In this document: positions 1-8,674 of the stretch, in pieces
How positions within the stretch are numbered: the stretch's first letter is position 1
How the letters are laid out: each line of letters begins with the position of its first letter
NCBI RefSeq assembly: GCF_000186225.1
Contig: NC_014933.1
Span: 2,976,001 to 3,040,000 of the forward strand
Length of the DNA stretch: 64,000 nt
Direction of reading: 5' to 3'
Source: Bacteroides helcogenes P 36-108
GTDB taxonomy: Bacteria; Bacteroidota; Bacteroidia; Bacteroidales; Bacteroidaceae
Program-made: the position numbers and the translations under genes
The notes under the pieces: model-generated
Databases searched by the model: none
The model's input: the letters and a program-made list of their open reading frames with translations, nothing else
What the model was told of the DNA's origin: nothing

Positions 1-560
1 CACTGAAAAGGATTGTCGCCCAAAACAACGTGACTCAAAGGAAGGCATACGACGTGGAAGCATTCAGCCTGCCCCGCCACTGCTCTTTCATAGGAAGCAC
101 CAACAGCCGCCGGTGCTTGCAAGACATAGGGGGAAACAGGAGATTCATGCCCGTCACCGTAAAGGAAATAGACTATCACAAGCCAGTGAACTATCAGGGG
201 GTATATGCACAGGCAATGGCTTTACTGAAAAACGGCTTCAGGTATTGGTACGAAGGCGAGGAGATAGAACGGCTGAACAGACATAACGAGCTGCACCGCA
301 TGAAGGACCCCGTGGAGGAGAACCTGTTTGTGTTTTATCGTAAGCCTCTGCCCGAAGACCTGAACGTGAAGTGGCTGCCGGCAAGCGCCATGTTGACGAA
401 ACTAAGCATATACGGCAAAGTGCAAGTGAACGGGCGGTCACAGGCCATATTGGTACAGGTGCTGGACAAATACGGCTTCAAGACAAGGACAAACGAACAG
501 GACACCACAGAGTATGAAGTGACGGATCTGCAACTGGACGAGGTAGAAAAGAAAAGCTAA
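1..560 (+). CDS. VirE/VapE-family protein, C-terminal part (5' end outside window)
   Basis: The frame is open from base 3 to the stop at 558-560, so about 185 C-terminal residues are seen and the start lies upstream of the window. A first in-frame GTG at 30 is probably internal. The block around SFIGSTNSRR followed by DIGGNRRFMPV matches the late part of the virulence-associated E ATPase fold, where phage and island primase/helicase-like proteins carry a conserved GNRRF. The last ~60 residues look like a small winged-helix region. In Bacteroides such genes sit beside DUF4248 and HU-like genes, as here. Its role is not established; replication or mobilisation of accessory DNA is an inference from the family. 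The N-terminal P-loop cannot be checked. Confidence 0.8.
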   Translation, partial: LKRIVAQNNVTQRKAYDVEAFSLPRHCSFIGSTNSRRCLQDIGGNRRFMPVTVKEIDYHKPVNYQGVYAQAMALLKNGFRYWYEGEEIERLNRHNELHRMKDPVEENLFVFYRKPLPEDLNVKWLPASAMLTKLSIYGKVQVNGRSQAILVQVLDKYGFKTRTNEQDTTEYEVTDLQLDEVEKKS

Positions 561-591
561 AGAGAAAGAAATAAAAGATAAGAAAACGGAA

Positions 592-642
592 AGCCCCGTA
601 ACAATATATGTTATGCAAGCTGACAATATATGTTACGGGACT
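592..642. terminator. Hairpin between convergent VirE and DUF4248 genes
   Basis: Arms at 592-603 and 631-642 pair over 12 bp with one mismatch. The gap is convergent, so a bidirectional terminator is plausible, although no long T-run follows. The hairpin encloses two copies of a 13-bp direct repeat (see the separate repeat entry). Confidence 0.5.
599..635. repeat. Two 13-bp direct repeats 22 bp apart
   Basis: ACAATATATGTTA occurs at 601-613 and 623-635. With flanking bases each copy is an imperfect palindrome (TAACAATATATGTTA at 599-613). The 22-bp spacing puts both copies on the same face of the helix. They could be protein sites or simply parts of the terminator hairpin. Confidence 0.6.
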
Positions 643-687
643 TTACCTGTATAGGCATTTTCTTTACAACTATCATCTATCAATGAA

Positions 688-951
688 TCAAGGTTCTCCT
701 AAATACTTTACCAACAAAGACACTTCGAGGGGTGTGAAGCTGCGGCGGTAGCGATTGTAGCCTACAGCGGCCAATTCTGCCGCCAAAGCTTTGTTGCCGC
801 GAATCCACTTCGCAAGGGTTCCGATGGCATTGGTCACGGGAGTAGCGGGATTGTAGAGCATGGCAAGTTCTTCTTTGGAGTAGGTACGTAAATGGAATGG
901 GCGAAGGTCTTCGTCTTTCATTTCGTTCATTGATTTCTCTGTTTTCATCAT
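688..951 (-). CDS. DUF4248 domain-containing protein
   Basis: An 87-residue protein. The core YSKEELAMLYNP, the central tryptophan-containing helix (LAKWIRGN), the GY motif and the closing FTPLEV...LGEP match DUF4248, a small Bacteroidales family of unknown function with a likely helix-turn-helix-like fold. It is divergent from the HU-like gene and convergent with the VirE-type gene, the usual company of this family. The start MMKTEKS has a nearby alternative (M2). A DNA-binding or regulatory role is inference only. Confidence 0.8.
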   Translation of the reverse strand: MMKTEKSMNEMKDEDLRPFHLRTYSKEELAMLYNPATPVTNAIGTLAKWIRGNKALAAELAAVGYNRYRRSFTPLEVSLLVKYLGEP

Positions 952-1192
952 CCTAATTTTTATTGTTTAACTATGACATAAAGATAGCTGTTTGCAATGA
1001 CATGAACTAATATTTCAGACAGAAAAAGTAAATAATTTTATTAATTTATATTGAAACGTGAGGCAAATGGAGATAACCCTTCAAAACCTTTGTAACTCGT
1101 GCTGTGGATTGAGAGGAGAGTTTACCTTTGGCATGCGCTTCAAAGAAGAAGTGCAAAGTGTATTCAATTATTCATTTAAATTATTTACAATT

Positions 1193-1678
1193 ATGGGAGT
1201 ACCATTTAAAAAGATTGCCAGAAAAGATCCACGGAAAACGGATGCCACAGCAAAATTCTACCCGCAATTGGTGACATTGGGAGATAACGCATCGCTGGAC
1301 GACATCGCCTACATGATGAAGGAAAAGAGCTCGCTGACATTAGGAGACATACAAAGTGTGCTGACCAACTTTGTGGAGGCGATGCTCGCAACACTCTACA
1401 ACGGGCAGTCAGTGAACATCAAGAACTTCGGAGTATTCAGCCTGTCGGCGCGTACGGCCGGAGTGACGGAACTGAAGGAGTGCACAGCCAAAAACATTAA
1501 GGCCGTAAAAATCAATTTTCGACCTTCGAGCACTGTAAGGCCGGACATTACTGCTACGCGCGCAGGACAGAAGATTGATTTCTATGATCTGGAATTACTG
1601 CTGAACAAGGACGGTGAGGCAGGAACCGGCGGTTCGGAAGGCGGATCAGGGGACGAGAATGAAAATCCGTTGGGATAA
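1193..1678 (+). CDS. HU-like DNA-binding protein (Bacteroides HU-HIG type)
   Basis: A 161-residue protein from ATG 1193. Residues ~1-125 fit the Bacteroidales HU-related family: a basic N-terminus, then ASLDDIAYMMKEKSSLT, and the HU-like segment NGQSVNIKNFGVFSLSAR, equivalent to the GFG turn that precedes the DNA-binding arm. The tail is rich in Gly, Glu and Asp and ends NENPLG, typical of this subgroup. The frame stays open upstream to 1058, but those 45 residues resemble no HU N-terminus, while ATG 1193 follows an A+T-rich leader as usual in Bacteroides. It probably binds or bends DNA; its target is unknown. Confidence 0.85.
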   Translation: MGVPFKKIARKDPRKTDATAKFYPQLVTLGDNASLDDIAYMMKEKSSLTLGDIQSVLTNFVEAMLATLYNGQSVNIKNFGVFSLSARTAGVTELKECTAKNIKAVKINFRPSSTVRPDITATRAGQKIDFYDLELLLNKDGEAGTGGSEGGSGDENENPLG

Positions 1679-1728
1679 AGCCCCATCACATTAGGAACAT
1701 TGGGGAAACAACGCAATGAATATGTAAC

Positions 1729-1781
1729 GAAAGTACAAAGGCTGTCTCAAAAGAAAATTTTGAGACAGCCTTTGTACTTTC
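1729..1781. terminator. 24-bp perfect hairpin, bidirectional terminator
   Basis: Arms at 1729-1752 and 1758-1781 are perfect inverted repeats with a 5-nt GAAAA loop. It separates the HU-like gene (+) from the glycosidase gene (-) and should stop both transcripts. The arm core GGCTGTCTCAAAA also resembles the tips of some insertion sequences, so a dispersed repeat origin is possible. Confidence 0.75.
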
Positions 1782-1796
1782 AGTATATCCTTTCAG

Positions 1797-3617
1797 TTAA
1801 AATGAATTTATCGTCCGGTTAGCACGGCTGACGACTTCCGAAGCCGGTATGTGGTTCAAGGCAGTTTCGTCGAATGCCTCCAAAGCTTTCCCGATCTTCT
1901 TTAAAGCAGAACGGTTATTTGTACGGGTAAACTCTTCACGCAATATCCTCACCTTTTCGAATGCCTGCACCCCGGAGATCAACCGTTCAAAACGGAGCGA
2001 GGTACGAGCACCCGGATAAACAAAGTAGGTGTCACCGGCCGCCCATGTATAAAAGCGGCTGTCCACCAGAGGTTCGATCACCCAACTGTTATAAGCCCAA
2101 CGCAAATAACCATCCAACCCGGCTTTGGCGGCATACCAACCAAACCATTCGCACTCGGCGGGAGGACTGAATGTGAAAGTATTGGGACGCGGTTCTTCAC
2201 AACTGGTATAAAATGTGGTAACCTTGCCTTCCGACCTCCGTTTCCGTATCATTCTTTCCGGGTATTTCATACGGAGGGGCACACAGTAGTCATTCAGTTC
2301 ATCAGACAATTCTTCGTGCAAAGCTCCTGCCAGAGAAACCTTAAAGTCGGGATCGGCCTGACGGATAACTTTGAGTGCCTCCCGCATTACTTCCATCGGA
2401 CGTTCGTCCATAGAGATGTGAGTAATGCCGAACCAGCCTTTTTCCTTAAGATGGGCGGCAAATGACTTCAACATGGTGCTCCACATCTCATTGTAAGCAG
2501 GCTCTCCTGGTTTTGTGTGAACTTCACGAAGCCGATTGCTTGCCTGGTCGAAATATTGGAAGGAAAGTCGCCATGGAATCATCGAGTAGCAGTTTATCTC
2601 CTTGTTTATTCCCAGCCCGAGCATAAACTCAATCCAACTGTCGAAAACGGTATAGTCGAAGCTCCATGTTCCGTCAGCTTTCTTCATCCAGGTAACCATG
2701 GTTTCAAAATAATCGTAAGTCTGCCCGTTCCATGGCTTATGCATGATGGAAACGGTGATTACCTTACCACCTGCATCCCTATACAATTCCATATAAGGAC
2801 GCATTATTCTGAAATGCTCCTCACTCCATGGCTCTACCTGATGGTAGCGGGCAATGGCAAACGGATTTTGCCACAAATCGAGGTGGAATTTCCAGTCCGA
2901 AGGAGCCGGCAAGGTACGATCCTTCACCTTGACGGTGAGGTTGAGCGTACCCAATTCCGTTGTTCCGTCTTTTACCACCACTGTCCCGTTATATACTCCC
3001 GGTGTAGCATTCCGGGACACCCATACACGCACCCACCCTCCTTGTGTGTTCTGTGCAGGGACCAATAACTCCTTTGTGGCAGGGTCGATGGGGTCAGCAA
3101 CCAGTGAAGAATCGAAAGCGGCCGCATAGGGACGGCTACCGCATGCCCCTTTACCGTCTTTGTTCAATTCATCGGTCATGACGTAACGTACAAAACCGGT
3201 AAGAATACAATCTTCCGTAATGCGGTCTTTCTTATTGGCGTGAGTCAGCCCTTTCACAGAAAAAGAGAGCGCCCGCAAAGGACGGTTTCCCCACACAAGC
3301 CATTGGGCCGCTACACGCTCACCACGCCAAGCAGTCAGTTCCATACGCTTGCAAAGAGAAGGCAATGGCGCCGGTTCTTCTTTTTTATAGCGGACGTCGG
3401 TAGAGCCCCAACTAAGGTTGACGCCCTGTACATTTTGCCATAACACGGGATTGGTGGCTGCCGGATCAGGAAGTTCTTCATAAGAGCCCACCGGAAAACG
3501 CGGCTGTCCGGTGGACAGACCGGAATGGGTAATGCCCGATTCTGTCTGTGCCCACCCGTTTACGGAACACATAATCCCGAGCAAAAGCAACAAAAGTTTT
3601 TTTCTATAATTCAGCAT
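1797..3617 (-). CDS. GH123-like glycoside hydrolase (DUF4091 domain), secreted
   Basis: A 606-residue protein with a signal peptide ending near WAQ at residue 24. An N-terminal beta-sandwich-like region (~60-235) is followed by a TIM-barrel-like catalytic region (~240-560) of the DUF4091/GH123 type. The pair Asp404-Glu405 in ISMDERP matches the Asp-Glu pair used in GH123 for substrate-assisted cleavage of beta-N-acetylgalactosaminides. It is the last gene of the SusC-SusD operon, 23 bp after SusD, so it probably trims the glycan that pair imports. GH123 assignment, and hence a GalNAc-containing host glycan, is inferred from the motif and layout; other DUF4091 enzymes have uncertain substrates. 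Confidence 0.8.
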   Translation of the reverse strand: MLNYRKKLLLLLLGIMCSVNGWAQTESGITHSGLSTGQPRFPVGSYEELPDPAATNPVLWQNVQGVNLSWGSTDVRYKKEEPAPLPSLCKRMELTAWRGERVAAQWLVWGNRPLRALSFSVKGLTHANKKDRITEDCILTGFVRYVMTDELNKDGKGACGSRPYAAAFDSSLVADPIDPATKELLVPAQNTQGGWVRVWVSRNATPGVYNGTVVVKDGTTELGTLNLTVKVKDRTLPAPSDWKFHLDLWQNPFAIARYHQVEPWSEEHFRIMRPYMELYRDAGGKVITVSIMHKPWNGQTYDYFETMVTWMKKADGTWSFDYTVFDSWIEFMLGLGINKEINCYSMIPWRLSFQYFDQASNRLREVHTKPGEPAYNEMWSTMLKSFAAHLKEKGWFGITHISMDERPMEVMREALKVIRQADPDFKVSLAGALHEELSDELNDYCVPLRMKYPERMIRKRRSEGKVTTFYTSCEEPRPNTFTFSPPAECEWFGWYAAKAGLDGYLRWAYNSWVIEPLVDSRFYTWAAGDTYFVYPGARTSLRFERLISGVQAFEKVRILREEFTRTNNRSALKKIGKALEAFDETALNHIPASEVVSRANRTINSF

Positions 3618-3640
3618 AAAGTTTCATATTGATTTTACAG

Positions 3641-5164
3641 TTACCAGCCCTCATTCTGTTTGCACAACAGATTAGTCTGAATTTCTTTTGCCGGAATAGG
3701 CAGATAATAATAGCGTTTTGCAAAGTTCTCAAAACGAAGTGGATCTTGAGCTTTCAACTCTTTTTCGAGCAACCCCCAACGACGGAGGTCGTAGAAGCGT
3801 TCACCTTCCTTGAAGAACTCGATGGCACGCTGATGAATCAGTTCTTCCTTTACCGATATCGCATCGGTAGCTCCGGAATAAGGCAGCAGATTGCCACCAC
3901 GCGTACGGATCTTGTTGATATAGTCGATGGCAGGCTTCGTATCAGCAGGATTCAGGTTGAGTTCACATTCGGCCAGCAGCAGGATTACATCAGCAAAACG
4001 CATAGCACGCTCGTTGATGTACGACGGCAGTGTCTCTACTTCCTGGTCACGGGTAGCCGAGTTCTGATATTTCAGAATCCAATAGGAATTCAAGGCATCG
4101 GGATTTCTCGCAAATACTTCCTGAAAGGGCTTCATGTAATACATACATCCCTCATAATTCCATGCAACCGAAGTAAGGACACGGTAATCGGGCTTTCCAT
4201 TGGCGGCTTTCTCTTTCAGGAAAATATCCATAATCTTTGGGGTGGGCTTGGCTTCAAACCAACCGCCTACCTCACCGGCAGCATACTCCACCGCAATCGT
4301 AGTGGATTGGGCCGAATTGGCCGTCTCACCGTTATCCCATTGGTCGGAACCTCCGACCGGCTCGTAAAGTATCTCAAAGATACTTTCGGCATTATTCTCG
4401 TGAGCTTCATCAAAGTTCCAAGTAAAATCTTCCATCAACCGATACTTGTAAGGCGCTTTAGTCAAGGGCTCCAATACATTCTTGGCTTCCTGCCACTTCT
4501 CCCGGTAAACATAGAGCTTACCCAAATAAGCATTCGCTGTCCCCTTGGTGGGCTTGCCTTTCGCATTCTCAACAGGCAGCAGCCCCGCAGCTTCCATGAA
4601 GTCTCCGGCAGCCTGATCATAGATTTCAGCCTGAGAAGACTTGGCCTTCTGGAAAGTGGCAGGATCTTGAGAGGCTTCCAGGCGCAACGGCACACCGCCG
4701 AACTCTTTGGCCAACTGAAAATAGTACATGCCACGGATAAACAAAGCCTCACCACGCACATTATCAATGAAGTCTTTCGAGAAAGTTTTCCCTTCGATTT
4801 CTTTCAGAATGGAGTTGGAACGATAAATCGCATTGTAAAACTGGTAGAATATATTTTGTGCGACCGAGTTGTTGGGGTCGTTCGTAAAACGGTGCATGGA
4901 GTAGATGTCCTGAATGTCATTGCGGAACTCAATGTCATCGGCCCTGCTGATACGGGCCATCAAACCGCGAGTGCCATAATAACCGCCGTTCCAGTTTTTA
5001 AGAGGTGTGTAACAAGAAGCCAGAGCCTGTCTGAAGTCTGCTTCTGTCTTCCAAAAAGTTTTATCAGTAGGCTTATTGGGATTTGTCACATCAAGCATTC
5101 CCTCGCAACCTGCCAATGCTATTGCCAAAAAGGCTAATACGATGTATTTATAAAATGTCTTCAT
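3641..5164 (-). CDS. SusD/RagB-family glycan-binding lipoprotein
   Basis: A 507-residue protein with a lipoprotein signal whose lipobox LAGC places the acylated Cys at residue 20. The SusD fold is shown by the N-terminal segment with TDKTFWKTEADFRQAL, the tetratricopeptide-like helices, and the C-terminal block ELIHQRAIEFFKEGERFYDLRRWG, a family hallmark. It would sit on the outer surface as the lid of the SusC barrel and bind the incoming glycan. It starts 14 bp after the SusC stop and is followed by the glycosidase. A 502-codon open frame lies antisense to it and is treated as a shadow. Confidence 0.95.
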   Translation of the reverse strand: MKTFYKYIVLAFLAIALAGCEGMLDVTNPNKPTDKTFWKTEADFRQALASCYTPLKNWNGGYYGTRGLMARISRADDIEFRNDIQDIYSMHRFTNDPNNSVAQNIFYQFYNAIYRSNSILKEIEGKTFSKDFIDNVRGEALFIRGMYYFQLAKEFGGVPLRLEASQDPATFQKAKSSQAEIYDQAAGDFMEAAGLLPVENAKGKPTKGTANAYLGKLYVYREKWQEAKNVLEPLTKAPYKYRLMEDFTWNFDEAHENNAESIFEILYEPVGGSDQWDNGETANSAQSTTIAVEYAAGEVGGWFEAKPTPKIMDIFLKEKAANGKPDYRVLTSVAWNYEGCMYYMKPFQEVFARNPDALNSYWILKYQNSATRDQEVETLPSYINERAMRFADVILLLAECELNLNPADTKPAIDYINKIRTRGGNLLPYSGATDAISVKEELIHQRAIEFFKEGERFYDLRRWGLLEKELKAQDPLRFENFAKRYYYLPIPAKEIQTNLLCKQNEGW

Positions 5165-5178
5165 AATTGGTGCTGTAT

Positions 5179-8100
5179 TTAGAATGTAAGATTAAGTCCT
5201 AACATAAATACCCTGTTTGTAGGATATGTAAAGTTGTCAAAGCCACGGGAGGTGGCGTCGCCGCTATTAACGTCCGGCGTATAGCCGCTATATCCGGTGA
5301 AAGTAAACAGGTTTTCGGCACTCATATACACGCGAAGCTTCTGTAACCTGTCATGGAACCACCGGTTGGGGAAAGTGTAACCTACCTGCAAATTGCGCAG
5401 ACGGAAAAATGAACCGTTTTCAAGATAACGGTCGCTTTGCGGACGAGAGTTCTGGTTAGGATCATCCCATACCAGACGGGGATGAGAAGCATTCGGATTT
5501 TCCGGTGTCCAATAGTCCTTGGTAGTGGCAAGGAAGTTGGTTCCTTTATTTACACCTTCCAGTTCAAGGCGGGTAGCATTATATACTTTGTTGCCCACTA
5601 CAGCCTGCATGCCCAACAGGATATCGAAACCTTTATAAGCTGCGTTGAAATTCAGCCCAAGAGTAACCGAGGGGAAAGGGCTGCCGCAATATACACGGTC
5701 GGCATCGGTAATCTTTCCATCATTGTTACTGTCTTTGAAACGGATGTCACCGGGCTTGGCATTGGGCTGGATCAATGTACCGTCCTTTACATAGCTTGCC
5801 ACCTCGGCATCGTTCCGAAAGAGTCCGTCAGTAGGAATCAGCCAGAAACCACCGATAGGATAACCTGCCAAAGTACGGGTAGTAGCTACATTCAGACGAT
5901 TCTTTCCACCTTCAATCACTTGATTGGCATCACCCATCTCTACTACTTCATTCTTCATGGCATTGCCGGTAAAGGTCACACCGTAAGAGAAATCCCGGCT
6001 CGGAGCATCATTCCAGTTTACGGTCCATTCCATACCTATATTCTTTATCTTACCTGCATTACGCACCGGATCGTTGGCCCCACCTGTAGAAACCGGAATG
6101 GGCACAGTCAACAGAATATCCTTCGTATCCTTACGATACCAGTCGGCTGTCACCATCAGTCGTGAGTTCATGAAAGCAAGATCCACACCTACATTGGTCA
6201 TTGCCGTGGATTCCCACTTAATAGCCGGATTGGCAAAATCTTTCGGGAAAGCACCGCTAATCAAACCGCCGTTACCATCGGGATAATTAATGTTCGACGT
6301 TATCACACTGGTGTACATGTAATCTTCGATTTCCTGATTTCCCAATACACCGTAACCGCCTCTCAGTTTGAATTGGTCGAGCCAACTGCGGGTATTCCTC
6401 ATAAAATGTTCCTCAGCTACATTCCATCCCACAGACACCGAAGGGAAATGACCGTAACGGTTGCCTTTCGCAAATTTAGACGAACCGTCACGACGATATG
6501 TGGCTGTAATCAGGTAACGGTTGTCATAAGAGTAGAATACACGTGAAATCACGGAGGTCAGTGCACTCTCCTTCATCCACGTATCATTCAGGCGGTCTTT
6601 GGTAGCAGCTCCCACTTCATGGATGCCGTCGGGAAGTCCTCTTCCTGAAGCCATAATATAACGGTTGCGGTATCTCTGGAATGAGTAGCCCAACAAAACA
6701 TTAACCTTATGCTTGCCAAAAGTACGGTCGAAAGACAGTAAATTCTCTATCAAATAGTTATTGCGATTATAACGATCTTCCCTCATGTTAGAAACTGCAT
6801 TGTTGCGCAACCCGAAGTCAAAGACATTCTCATAAGCAGTACTACGCTCGAATGAAAAATCGGGAGTGGCATTCAAACGATACTTAAAACCTAAAGGCAG
6901 TTTGATTTCGGCATACAGGTTGATATAGGCATTGTATGTATTCCAGGTTCTATCCGTCAGGTTGGTATCCAGAATGCCCAGAGGATTGGGAATATCCGTG
7001 GCATCCCCGTAAACCTTGCCATAACCTCCTTTGTCATTCTCAGGGTCGAACTTATGCAAAGTAGGAATGGATTGCAGAATAATACCGATGTAACCGCCAC
7101 GGGCAAAACCATAAAGCGGATTGTTCTGCCGGGAGCTGAACACTATATTATTGCCGAATGTAAACCAGCCCCTCTTGTATTCCGATTTGAACTGTATGTT
7201 GAAGCGCTGATAGTTAGTTCCTTTTATCGTACCATTCTGGTTCACATATCCCAAACCGGTATAATAGGTAAAGTATTTCGTACCTCCGCGAACAGTGAGA
7301 TTATAATTCTGCATCAGAGCCGGCCCCATCATGATATCCTGCCAGTCATTGCTCTCCGTAATGTTCTGTGCCATTTCCAGCGGATTGGAACCTATGGCCC
7401 GGCGTGAAACAGCGGTCAGTTTCGCCCACTCATCGGCATCCAGCATTTCCAGATATTTGGAGGGAGTTTGCACGCCTATATTGACAGAGGCGTCGATAAT
7501 GGGCTTGCCTTCCGTATTGGAGCCCGACTTGGTAGTGACGATGATGACGCCGTTGGCCGCACGCGATCCGTAAATGGCAGCCGAAGAAGCGTCCTTCAGC
7601 ACATCAATGCTTTCAATGTCATTGGGATTGAGGTGATCCATGCTGCTCATATACATGCCATCTACGATGTAAAGCGGACTTGCGTTATTCAGTGTACCGA
7701 TACCGCGCACCATGATGCGGCTGCTCTGTCCCGGTGCACCTCCCTGCGACACGATATCCACACCGGCTATTTTACCCTGCAAAGCCTGTCCGATATTCAC
7801 ATTGCTTTGAGTATTCAGCTTGTCTGTACTGATGTTTGCCACAGCGCCGGTCAGATCGGCCTTCTTCTGCGTGCCGTAACCGATAACCACTACTTCGTCC
7901 AGTGCCTTGGAATCCTCCTGCAACACTATGCGTATATCCTGCCGATTGTTCACTGGTACTTCCTTTTTCAGATAGCCGATATAAGATACTTCCAGAACAG
8001 CATTCCCGTCGGCCTCCAAAACGAAGTTACCGTCAATGTCGGATATGACACCTCTGGCAGTCCCTTTGATAAGGATATTAGCACCGATAACAGGAACGCC

Positions 8101-8535
8101 ACTGCCATCCAGCACAGTACCTTTAATGGTGCGGGCCTGTTGCTGCACTGCCTGTCCGGTGGTAGAAGTTCTTCTGGACAGCACAATATGCATGCCTTCC
8201 ATCACATAGACAATATCTGTATTGCCCAGAAGCTTGTCGAGTACTTCCGAAACCGGTTTTTGTCTGGCTTTCACTGAAGCCACTTGATTAACATTCACTT
8301 GATTATTGTAAATAAACAAATAATCGGTCTGACTCTCTATGTCAGTAAGAATTTCATTCAGTCTGACATTACTCTTATTAAGGTTAACTCTTGCATTTTG
8401 CGAATGCGTATTCTTCGCATACGAACAAAAAGCACACACCATAAGTAGAAACGTGGTGATTCGCATAATTTTATAGATTTGGTTATTCTGTAAAGCTATA
8501 AACAGCTCTTTCTTGAGCACAAAGCAGTTTTTCAT
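5179..8535 (-). CDS. SusC/RagA-family TonB-linked outer-membrane transporter with STN domain
   Basis: A 1118-residue protein. Domains in order are an N-terminal signal region, an STN signalling domain (~50-110), a carboxypeptidase-regulatory-like domain (~135-215), a plug with the SusC block EVVVIGYGTQKKADLTGAV (~215-235), and a 22-strand-type barrel ending in Phe. The STN domain touches the periplasmic FecR domain of the anti-sigma encoded upstream, so substrate passage can switch on the ECF sigma. The start at 8535 gives a long N-region; an ATG at 8466 (MRITTFLL) gives a standard signal peptide and is equally plausible. It is the first gene of the SusC-SusD-GH operon. Confidence 0.95.
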   Translation of the reverse strand: MKNCFVLKKELFIALQNNQIYKIMRITTFLLMVCAFCSYAKNTHSQNARVNLNKSNVRLNEILTDIESQTDYLFIYNNQVNVNQVASVKARQKPVSEVLDKLLGNTDIVYVMEGMHIVLSRRTSTTGQAVQQQARTIKGTVLDGSGVPVIGANILIKGTARGVISDIDGNFVLEADGNAVLEVSYIGYLKKEVPVNNRQDIRIVLQEDSKALDEVVVIGYGTQKKADLTGAVANISTDKLNTQSNVNIGQALQGKIAGVDIVSQGGAPGQSSRIMVRGIGTLNNASPLYIVDGMYMSSMDHLNPNDIESIDVLKDASSAAIYGSRAANGVIIVTTKSGSNTEGKPIIDASVNIGVQTPSKYLEMLDADEWAKLTAVSRRAIGSNPLEMAQNITESNDWQDIMMGPALMQNYNLTVRGGTKYFTYYTGLGYVNQNGTIKGTNYQRFNIQFKSEYKRGWFTFGNNIVFSSRQNNPLYGFARGGYIGIILQSIPTLHKFDPENDKGGYGKVYGDATDIPNPLGILDTNLTDRTWNTYNAYINLYAEIKLPLGFKYRLNATPDFSFERSTAYENVFDFGLRNNAVSNMREDRYNRNNYLIENLLSFDRTFGKHKVNVLLGYSFQRYRNRYIMASGRGLPDGIHEVGAATKDRLNDTWMKESALTSVISRVFYSYDNRYLITATYRRDGSSKFAKGNRYGHFPSVSVGWNVAEEHFMRNTRSWLDQFKLRGGYGVLGNQEIEDYMYTSVITSNINYPDGNGGLISGAFPKDFANPAIKWESTAMTNVGVDLAFMNSRLMVTADWYRKDTKDILLTVPIPVSTGGANDPVRNAGKIKNIGMEWTVNWNDAPSRDFSYGVTFTGNAMKNEVVEMGDANQVIEGGKNRLNVATTRTLAGYPIGGFWLIPTDGLFRNDAEVASYVKDGTLIQPNAKPGDIRFKDSNNDGKITDADRVYCGSPFPSVTLGLNFNAAYKGFDILLGMQAVVGNKVYNATRLELEGVNKGTNFLATTKDYWTPENPNASHPRLVWDDPNQNSRPQSDRYLENGSFFRLRNLQVGYTFPNRWFHDRLQKLRVYMSAENLFTFTGYSGYTPDVNSGDATSRGFDNFTYPTNRVFMLGLNLTF

Positions 8536-8674
8536 TTCTTTATATTGATAGGTTATTAAATAGTATTGATTGCTTTGCCGAACGGATATTCATATAATCC
8601 GGAAACAATCGACAACATTTCAGGTTAACAGATTTACTTCATAGGCTACTCGATTTTAAATTATTACTCAGTTC

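Noticed and set aside
1058..1192. N-terminal extension of the HU-like gene
   Set aside because: The 45 extra residues have no HU character; ATG 1193 gives the usual family N-terminus.
3629..5137. A 502-codon plus-strand open frame opposite almost all of the SusD gene
   Set aside because: The minus strand encodes a full SusD with lipobox and family motifs. The antisense product has no recognisable domain, and codon bias of the true gene explains the lack of stops.
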